Positions 1 through 5,041 of a stretch of DNA of 6,652 bases are shown here, in pieces. Origin of the DNA: Gemmatimonadota bacterium. GTDB taxonomy: Bacteria; Gemmatimonadota; Gemmatimonadetes; Gemmatimonadales; GWC2-71-9. The number at the start of each line of letters is the position of its first letter. Within the stretch, counting starts at the first letter, position 1. The notes under the pieces were generated by a model. The model saw only the letters and a list, made by a program, of their open reading frames with translations, had not been told where the DNA came from and searched no databases. The stretch covers positions 1 to 6,652 of the forward strand of contig QHUQ01000038.1 of NCBI GenBank assembly GCA_003221985.1, written 5' to 3'. A program made the position numbers and the translations under genes.

Positions 1-1
1 T

Positions 2-1483
2 GCCGTCGGCACCACGCTGGGAGTGTGGGCGGTCATTCGGGACACAGCCGGATACGATTTGCGGCTGCCCGTCACCTGGACGAGCAGCAACGAGGCGGTG
101 GCCACTGTGTCGCCGGGGAATGGCGGCGCGGGGGTAACAGGTGTCTCGAATGGGATCGTACAGGTCGTCGGAACTGTCGAGGGCAAGAGCGACACGGCAG
201 TAGTGGCGGTCGGCCCCGCAGGGACCATCGTCACTCTCCTGCTCTCTCCGCCATCACCGACACTCGTGTTGACGGCGACAGTACAGCTGCAGGCGCAAGC
301 GCGAGATGACCAGGGGTTCCTGACCCCGATCGACTCGACGCAGGTGGTATGGTCCAGCGCAGACGCTTCGATCGCTACGATCTCCAAAGGGCTTGTGACA
401 GGGATCGCGGGCGGGACGACGACAATCACCGCCACGTGGAACGGTCACGAAGCCACAGCGAGCATTTCCGTGGTGAGTTTGTCGTTCGCGTCTATCTCGA
501 CGTCCTTCCAAACCACTTGCGGGATCACTCTGGACCACGCCGCGTTCTGCTGGGGGTATGGAAATGACGGCGAGCTTGGAGATGGACAGATTGAGTTTGA
601 AAAGCTGCTGCCGGTCGGGGTGGCAGGCGGGCACAAGTTCACCACCGTGAGCAAGCGTGGCGGGGGGCTGGCGTGTGCGCTTGACGAGGGTGGCGCAGCG
701 TACTGCTGGGGATCGGATGGCCTTCCCAGAAGTGACGATTGCATAAATGGGCCCTGCGATCTGTCGCCGAGCGCAGTTCCCGGCGGGCTCAAGTTCACTA
801 CGGTGGACGTCGGTTGGTTCGCCTGCGGCCTCGGAGTAGATAGCCTGGCGTCCTGTTGGGGACGCAACCTTTACTGGGGAGTCCTGGGCACAGGCGACTC
901 GACGTATGTGGTGACAACACCACACGCAGTGATTGGAGGACGTAAGTACATAGCGATTACCGTGGGCGACGCACATGCCTGTGCCCTGACGCCAGCGGGG
1001 GCGGCGTATTGCTGGGGTTTCAACGGTTGGGGCCAGCTCGGCACCGGCGACAGGGACGACAGCCCGCAGCCCCGCGCCGTCACCGGCGGGCTCACCTTCA
1101 GCTCCATCAGCGCAGGAGGGGACCATACCTGCGCCCTGACCTCAGCGGGTGCCGCGTACTGCTGGGGATACAAGGCCGCGCAAGCGGTGATGCAGCCTTT
1201 GCTTGTCGCGAGCGCCAATCCGTTCCTGGCCTTGGACGTCGGTGACAATGGCCAAAAGTGTGGACTGACCTCAGTGGGCACGATCACTTGCTGGGACTGG
1301 CGAACCAGGCAGGTCCCTGACGCTACGGGGAACTTCACCACTCTGAGCGTGGGCGAGGAAACGGTGTGCGCGGTGACGGCCGCTCATGTCGGATATTGCT
1401 GGGGGAACAATTTTTACGGTCATCTCGGCGACGGCACCACCACGGACAGCAACGTACCGGTGAAGGTCTTGGGCCAGCCGTAA
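2..1483 (+). CDS. Big_2 / RCC1-repeat surface or secreted protein, 5' end outside window
   Basis: The reading frame is open to the left window edge, and the codons before the first possible GTG (position 23) already read as Big_2 sequence, so this is the 3' part of a longer gene. Numbering from the GTG, residues 1-63 and about 67-151 are two bacterial Ig-like Big_2 domains (VTWTSSNEAVATVS; VVWSSADASIATIS followed by GLVTGIAGGTTTITATW). Residues about 153-486 form seven RCC1-type repeats of the form F-x-x-[IVL]-x-x-G-x-x-x-x-C-x9-C-W-G, enough for one complete seven-blade propeller. Such proteins are normally exported and displayed at the cell surface. Ligand and function are unknown. The N-terminal signal and any further Big_2 domains lie outside the window. 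The gene ends with TAA and is followed after 27 bp by an intrinsic terminator, so it is the last gene of its own unit. Domain calls are by motif reading and are strong; the biological role is not assigned. Confidence 0.88.
   Translation, partial: AVGTTLGVWAVIRDTAGYDLRLPVTWTSSNEAVATVSPGNGGAGVTGVSNGIVQVVGTVEGKSDTAVVAVGPAGTIVTLLLSPPSPTLVLTATVQLQAQARDDQGFLTPIDSTQVVWSSADASIATISKGLVTGIAGGTTTITATWNGHEATASISVVSLSFASISTSFQTTCGITLDHAAFCWGYGNDGELGDGQIEFEKLLPVGVAGGHKFTTVSKRGGGLACALDEGGAAYCWGSDGLPRSDDCINGPCDLSPSAVPGGLKFTTVDVGWFACGLGVDSLASCWGRNLYWGVLGTGDSTYVVTTPHAVIGGRKYIAITVGDAHACALTPAGAAYCWGFNGWGQLGTGDRDDSPQPRAVTGGLTFSSISAGGDHTCALTSAGAAYCWGYKAAQAVMQPLLVASANPFLALDVGDNGQKCGLTSVGTITCWDWRTRQVPDATGNFTTLSVGEETVCAVTAAHVGYCWGNNFYGHLGDGTTTDSNVPVKVLGQP
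485..1480 (+). repeat. Seven RCC1-type blades with evenly spaced Cys pairs
   Basis: Seven protein repeats fill the C-terminal two thirds of the first gene. Each has two cysteines exactly ten positions apart: residues 166/176, 218/228, 268/278, 320/330, 370/380, 413/423 and 449/459, counted from the GTG at position 23. Every second Cys is followed by Trp. The spacing between first cysteines is 52, 50, 52, 50, 43 and 36, so the last two steps are shortened. The sixth repeat reads CWDW instead of CWG and lacks the GxLGxG loop. Blades 4 and 5 are the most alike in both protein and DNA. Confidence 0.88.
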
Positions 1484-1510
1484 GAGACAAGAACTTCTCG
1501 ATCACTGATC

Positions 1511-1543
1511 GCGGATTGGGTGCACCCCAATCCGCTTTTCGTT
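1511..1543 (+). terminator. Intrinsic (Rho-independent) terminator
   Basis: A perfect 10-bp inverted repeat (GCGGATTGGG at 1511-1520, CCCAATCCGC at 1526-1535) with a 5-nt loop is followed at once by TTTTCGTTT. It starts 27 bp after the stop codon of the RCC1 gene. This is the classic form of a Rho-independent terminator, and it separates that gene from the four-gene group downstream. Confidence 0.88.
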
Positions 1544-1611
1544 TCCAACGACCTTATTTCGTTGAGCAACACGTCTACAGTCGTCCGTCTAACGCCTGCG
1601 TCACTCGACGC

Positions 1612-1617
1612 AAGGAA
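1612..1617 (+). promoter_or_regulatory. Ribosome binding site for the PPC/propeller gene
   Basis: AAGGAA lies 6 nt before the ATG at 1624. It fixes the start there. The same frame is open further upstream into the preceding gene, but a start there would bury the signal peptide. Confidence 0.7.
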
Positions 1618-1623
1618 CCATCC

Positions 1624-3501
1624 ATGAACCGGCCGCACATGACACAGCGATCGCTCCTCGGAGCGGCCCTCCTTCTTGCCCTCGGTGCCGGCCTCCTCGC
1701 GGCGCTGCCTGCCCCGGCGGATGCGCAACTGCCGCGTCCAGCGGCCAAGTCCCCGCGCGCCCGCGCGACGGCGGTCGCCCGCGCATCGCACCGTATGGAG
1801 GCGGGGCGCGGTCGACAGGAGGCACCACAGGTGCTCCGCGCTCCCACCGCGACGGGCACGGAGACGGAGCCGAACGACTCGCTCTCGATCGCCGACTCGG
1901 TGTCCATCGGTGACACCATCTCCGGAGCCACCGATCCGTCCGGGGATGTGGACTGGTTCGGGTTCGACGTCACCGCCGACACGACCATCGTGCTTGACGT
2001 GAACGCAAGCCGGTCTGGCTCGTCGCTCGACGCTGTCCTGTACCTTTTCTCCGTCGACACCCTCCTCGCGGCGAACGACGACTACAACGGTAGCTCCGAC
2101 AGCCACATTGAGTATCACGTGACGGCCGGACGCTACTACGCGGCGCTCGTGGACTACTACGGCGCCGGCGGCGCCAGTTACTTCTATGCCCTCAACATCT
2201 CGCTCTGGACGCCGCCGCCCCTCGCCCCCGGCGACTCGACCCGGGTGTACGCGAGCGGGTTAGGCGCGCCGTACGGATTCGCGGCGGGACCGGCTGGCGA
2301 GATCTATGCCACCGACGTGGACGGGCGACAGCTGTTGCGAGTCAATCCCGGTGGGACGGTGTCACAAGTCACGGCGTTTCCAGGACTCTATCCGCTGCAC
2401 ATGGTCGTCGACGGCTTCGGGAACGAACTTGTCACCGTCCGAGACTCGACTGGAGCCTTCCACGCCGTCGAGCGCGTCACGCCCGGCGGCAGCGTCTCGA
2501 CGTTCGCTTCTGGTTTCCGATGGGTGGCCGGGATCACCGTGGGACCCGATGGGGACGTCTGGGTGCTTGCCTCCAATTACGGCGCGAGGTGGCTGTATCG
2601 CTTCGATCCGGTAGGCACGCGCAAGGATTCGATCGACATTTCGGGGAGCTTCTCTTCGGGGTTCTACACGGCCTCCAACGTCGCGTTCTCGCCCGGCGGC
2701 GTACTGCACTTCTCCAATGGCTACGATCGGGTCTACAAGCTCGTGAACCGCGTGCCCCAGCCGGTGATCAGCGCGGCCCCGTACTTGGAGAGTCTGGCGT
2801 TCGATCGCGACGGGTATCTCTACGTCTCCAACGGCTCGGGGTGGGTGACGCTATACGATCCGGCGTATGCGGTGGTGAGCGATCCTTTCGCGCGCACCAA
2901 CTTGGCTTCCGGTTTTGCGATGTCGGTGATGTTCGGCCGTGACGGGAGCGGCGCTATGACGTCCCGGCTGTTCGCGACCAACCCCCAGCTGGGGGCGATC
3001 TACGAGATGAATCCCGCGGGTATGCGGGCGCCTGGCTTCCGGGTGGGTGTTGATCTCCTCGTGATATCGCCCGCCGCCCTAGCGGCGGGCACGATGGGAG
3101 CGGACTACTCGGTGACGCTCGCGGTGCAGTCGCCGCCCGGGGCGCCGACCTGGAGCATCACCAGCGGTGCGCTGCCCGGCGGGCTCACGCTTGGCACCGC
3201 GACCGGTGTCCTCTCCGGAGTTCCCGAGGCGAGCGGCACGTTCACGTTCACCGTCCGGGTGGACGCGGGCGGTCGTCAAGGATTCCAGGCCTTCACACTG
3301 ACGGTCAACCAGCCCGACGTCTCTATCACTGCTGCCGCGAACCATCTCCTCGCCGGCGATCAGTTGGATGCCGCCTTGCAGCGGTTCCTCGACTTCCAGG
3401 GGAACCACAACGGGCGCTACGACGTCGGAGACTTCCGCGCCTATCTGCGGGCCCAGGGACACCTCCCCGCGGCCATGTCAGCTCGAAAGGGGGCCCCATG
3501 A
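1624..3501 (+). CDS. Secreted PPC - NHL-like propeller - He_PIG protein with dockerin-like C-terminus
   Basis: 625 residues. A Sec signal peptide covers residues 1-34 (MNRPHMTQRS, then an Ala/Leu-rich core ending ADA before Gln35). A basic, probably disordered linker covers 35-75. Residues about 77-195 match the bacterial pre-peptidase C-terminal (PPC) domain: TEPNDS, SGDVDWFGFDV, an acidic loop NDDYNGSSDS at 151-160 and TAGRYYAALVDYY. Residues about 205-472 hold roughly six NHL/SMP-30-like propeller blades (GPAGEIYATD, GPDGDVWVLA, DRDGYLYVSN). Residues about 478-564 are a He_PIG Ig-like domain (ALPGGLTLGTATGVLSGVP). Residues 575-612 resemble one dockerin/EF-hand half, with the core GNHNGRYDVGDFRAYL. 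No catalytic domain is visible, so this looks like a binding or scaffold protein outside the cell. Its stop overlaps the start of the next gene by 4 bp (ATGA). The ligand of the propeller is unknown. Confidence 0.87.
   Translation: MNRPHMTQRSLLGAALLLALGAGLLAALPAPADAQLPRPAAKSPRARATAVARASHRMEAGRGRQEAPQVLRAPTATGTETEPNDSLSIADSVSIGDTISGATDPSGDVDWFGFDVTADTTIVLDVNASRSGSSLDAVLYLFSVDTLLAANDDYNGSSDSHIEYHVTAGRYYAALVDYYGAGGASYFYALNISLWTPPPLAPGDSTRVYASGLGAPYGFAAGPAGEIYATDVDGRQLLRVNPGGTVSQVTAFPGLYPLHMVVDGFGNELVTVRDSTGAFHAVERVTPGGSVSTFASGFRWVAGITVGPDGDVWVLASNYGARWLYRFDPVGTRKDSIDISGSFSSGFYTASNVAFSPGGVLHFSNGYDRVYKLVNRVPQPVISAAPYLESLAFDRDGYLYVSNGSGWVTLYDPAYAVVSDPFARTNLASGFAMSVMFGRDGSGAMTSRLFATNPQLGAIYEMNPAGMRAPGFRVGVDLLVISPAALAAGTMGADYSVTLAVQSPPGAPTWSITSGALPGGLTLGTATGVLSGVPEASGTFTFTVRVDAGGRQGFQAFTLTVNQPDVSITAAANHLLAGDQLDAALQRFLDFQGNHNGRYDVGDFRAYLRAQGHLPAAMSARKGAP
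3486..3493 (+). promoter_or_regulatory. Ribosome binding site inside the end of the preceding gene
   Basis: AAAGGGGG lies 4 nt before the ATG at 3498 and within the last codons of the upstream gene. With the ATGA overlap it indicates that the small lipoprotein is translated together with the propeller protein. Confidence 0.6.
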
Positions 3502-3893
3502 ACGCGCGCATGGCTCTGGCGGCCGCAGTCCTACTCGCGGCCGCGGCGTGTTCGGACTCTACCACACCGCAGACGCCAGGCGTCGTTACGCTCTCGCTCG
3601 TCACCCCCAACGCCGACGACGGCGCCATGGCGCTGGTGCTCACGGGACCTGGCATAACGTCCATCGCATCGGGCAGCGGGGCGTATGCGGTCTATTGGCG
3701 CGTCGTCTCGCCGACGGAGGCCCGCGTGATCGTTGTCGGCGACCTCTCCAACGGCGTCTTGGCCACGGCGCAAGTCGCGGAGGCGAACCGACTCACTGGC
3801 TACCACGTGGGAATCCTCGAGGTCGCCACGCGAAGCGACGCCGTGCGGGCCTCGACCGCGGGTTACGCGATCACCCTGGCGGGTTCGCACTAG
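3498..3893 (+). CDS. Small beta-rich lipoprotein, possible cohesin-like partner of the upstream protein
   Basis: 131 residues. The start is a short charged N-terminus, an Ala/Leu core and the lipobox AAAC with Cys18, so signal peptidase II processing and lipid anchoring are likely. The mature part begins with a Ser/Thr/Pro linker. It then has one domain of about 100 residues made of alternating beta strands (VVTLSLVTPN, DDGAMALVLTGPGITSI, ARVIVVGDLSNGVLAT, ending AGYAITL). From memory, similar small lipoproteins with a TPNxDDGA...GPGI start and a GDL..G.L middle occur in Gemmatimonadota and are annotated as hypothetical. The strand order and the G-x-L middle recall cohesin folds, but the similarity is too weak to assign. 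The ATGA overlap with a protein ending in a dockerin-like motif makes a binding partnership the most attractive idea. The gene is certain as a lipoprotein; the function is inference. Confidence 0.85.
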   Translation: MNARMALAAAVLLAAAACSDSTTPQTPGVVTLSLVTPNADDGAMALVLTGPGITSIASGSGAYAVYWRVVSPTEARVIVVGDLSNGVLATAQVAEANRLTGYHVGILEVATRSDAVRASTAGYAITLAGSH

Positions 3894-3944
3894 GCGTCGT
3901 GGTGCCGGCTCTCAGCCTCGCGAATCAGGGCTGGGGGCCGCGCT

Positions 3945-3960
3945 GCGTCGCGACGCTTTT
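3945..3960 (+). terminator. Weak terminator-like palindrome before the FN3 lipoprotein gene
   Basis: The 12-base perfect palindrome GCGTCGCGACGC (3945-3956) is followed by TTTT. As a hairpin it gives only a 4-bp stem with a 4-nt loop, so termination would be weak or absent. It is the only structured element seen in the 139-bp space between 3893 and 4033, where no small gene or convincing promoter was found. Confidence 0.25.
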
Positions 3961-4032
3961 CAATTCTCCTGAGCAACCGGCCGCGTGCCGTCCGTCTCAC
4001 GGCTGCAGCACCACGTCACCCTCGGGGGCTGC

Positions 4033-5007
4033 ATGTTTGCCACGCGTCGCCAATGGTTCGTCATCTCGCTCCTGTCGTTCGCTCTCGCCGCCTGCGGTCC
4101 GGAGAATGCGCTCGGGCCCGTCCTGGACGCACGCAGCACCAACTCGGGGTCGGGATCGGCCCCCGGCGCGCCCTCGAACGCCGTCGCCACGGCCGCGTCC
4201 ACGAGCCAGATCGACGTGGTGTGGCAGGACAACTCGTCGAACGAGAACGGGTTCGAGCTGCAGCGCTCGACGAGCGGGGCGAGCGGCGCTTTCTCGTTGC
4301 GCGCGAGTCTGCCGGCGAACACGACGGCGTTCAGCGACTCAGGACTCACCGCCAGCACTCAATACTGCTACAAAGTGCGCGCCTATCAGACGAAAGGGCC
4401 CAAGACCTACTTCTCGCCCTTCTCGGCCGTCGTGTGTGCGGCCACTCCGTCGCCGCCCCCGCCGCCCCAACCAGGTGCGCCCAGCAGCGTCTCCGCGGCA
4501 CTGGTGCCCGGTATCACCGTCCGGGTCGTGTGGGCCGACAACTCGACGAACGAGGATGGCTTCCGCCTGGAGCGGTCGGCGGATCAGGTAACGTGGGCCA
4601 CGGTGGCGACCCTCGGTCCGTCGAGTGACACCTCGGTGTCGTTCACGGACGACACATGGACCATCGAGCAACAGGCGTGCTACCGCGTCTTCGCGTTCAA
4701 CGCCGCAGGCGACTCGCCGGCGGCCGCCGCGTGCACGGCACCCTTGTTAGGTCCGACGAGTCTCACGCTGATCGACGGCGGCGGGCCGGCGTGGATCGAC
4801 AACTCGTCGATCGAGGACGGCTACGAGGTTTGGGTCCGGTTCGGCCCCTACTGTTCGGTTCAGCCCGTCGCCCTGGTCGCCGTTCTTCCCGCCGACGCAA
4901 CCTACGGACCAGCCTACGAGCAGGGCGACTGCCCTATCGTCAGTTACCTCGTCGCGGCCACGAAGGATGGCGCGTATTCGGCGTGGGCCGAGGTGGCAGT
5001 GCCGTGA
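4033..5007 (+). CDS. Lipoprotein with three fibronectin type III-like repeats
   Basis: 324 residues from the ATG at 4033. An in-frame GTG at 3985 was not used because it would put 16 extra residues ahead of a typical lipoprotein signal (MFATRRQWFV...LAAC, lipid-anchored Cys21). A GGGGG run 4 nt before the ATG is a poor ribosome site. After a Ser/Gly linker there are three FN3-type domains at about 44-138, 148-237 and 239-324. Each is marked by W-x-D-N-S-x-x-E-[ND]-G-[FY] at residues 64, 167 and 254. A Pro-rich hinge (about 139-147) joins the first two. Each domain has one Cys pair (112/135, 216/234, 274/300), fitting disulfides in an oxidising compartment. The third repeat is divergent: it lacks the usual G-A-P-S start. 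No catalytic motif is seen, so the likely role is adhesion or protein binding at the outer membrane or surface. The protease gene follows after 34 bp. Confidence 0.86.
   Translation: MFATRRQWFVISLLSFALAACGPENALGPVLDARSTNSGSGSAPGAPSNAVATAASTSQIDVVWQDNSSNENGFELQRSTSGASGAFSLRASLPANTTAFSDSGLTASTQYCYKVRAYQTKGPKTYFSPFSAVVCAATPSPPPPPQPGAPSSVSAALVPGITVRVVWADNSTNEDGFRLERSADQVTWATVATLGPSSDTSVSFTDDTWTIEQQACYRVFAFNAAGDSPAAAACTAPLLGPTSLTLIDGGGPAWIDNSSIEDGYEVWVRFGPYCSVQPVALVAVLPADATYGPAYEQGDCPIVSYLVAATKDGAYSAWAEVAVP
4162..5004 (+). repeat. Three FN3-type protein repeats
   Basis: The signature runs VVWQDNSSNENGFELQR, VVWADNSTNEDGFRLER and PAWIDNSSIEDGYEVWV mark three tandem beta-sandwich domains. The W positions are 103 and 87 residues apart. 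Repeats 1 and 2 are the closest pair; the third is more diverged and has shifted cysteines. Confidence 0.8.
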
Positions 5008-5029
5008 AGGCCGACTTCCATCGAGTGGG

Positions 5030-5035
5030 AAGGAG
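5030..5035 (+). promoter_or_regulatory. Strong Shine-Dalgarno site for the subtilase gene
   Basis: AAGGAG lies 6 nt before the ATG at 5042, within the 34-bp space after the FN3 gene. It is the best ribosome site in the window and rules out the upstream in-frame start at 4967, which lies inside the FN3 gene. Confidence 0.8.
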
Positions 5036-5041
5036 ACATCC

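Noticed and set aside
254..1126. 290-residue open frame on the - strand opposite the RCC1 gene
   Set aside because: It has no recognisable domain, an Arg/Pro/Ala-rich composition and no ribosome site. It lies wholly opposite clear RCC1 repeats, so it is a shadow frame of GC-rich coding DNA.
1511..1535. Inverted repeat as an operator or attachment site
   Set aside because: Its position just after a stop codon and the T-run that follows fit an intrinsic terminator fully. There is no integrase or regulator gene nearby.
1553..1581. Possible sigma70-type promoter before the PPC/propeller gene (TACAGT at 1576 with a weak upstream box)
   Set aside because: The -35-like element is poor (about half the consensus) and the host promoter consensus is unknown. 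A promoter is expected between the terminator and 1624 but cannot be placed.
3985..4032. Upstream GTG start for the FN3 lipoprotein
   Set aside because: It would place 16 residues before a standard lipoprotein signal. The ATG at 4033 gives a normal signal peptide with LAAC at residues 18-21.
3368..4591. 407-residue + strand frame running across the end of the propeller gene, the small lipoprotein and the FN3 gene
   Set aside because: Its product is rich in Arg, Pro and Ser and without domains. It overlaps three genes with clear signal peptides and domain motifs.
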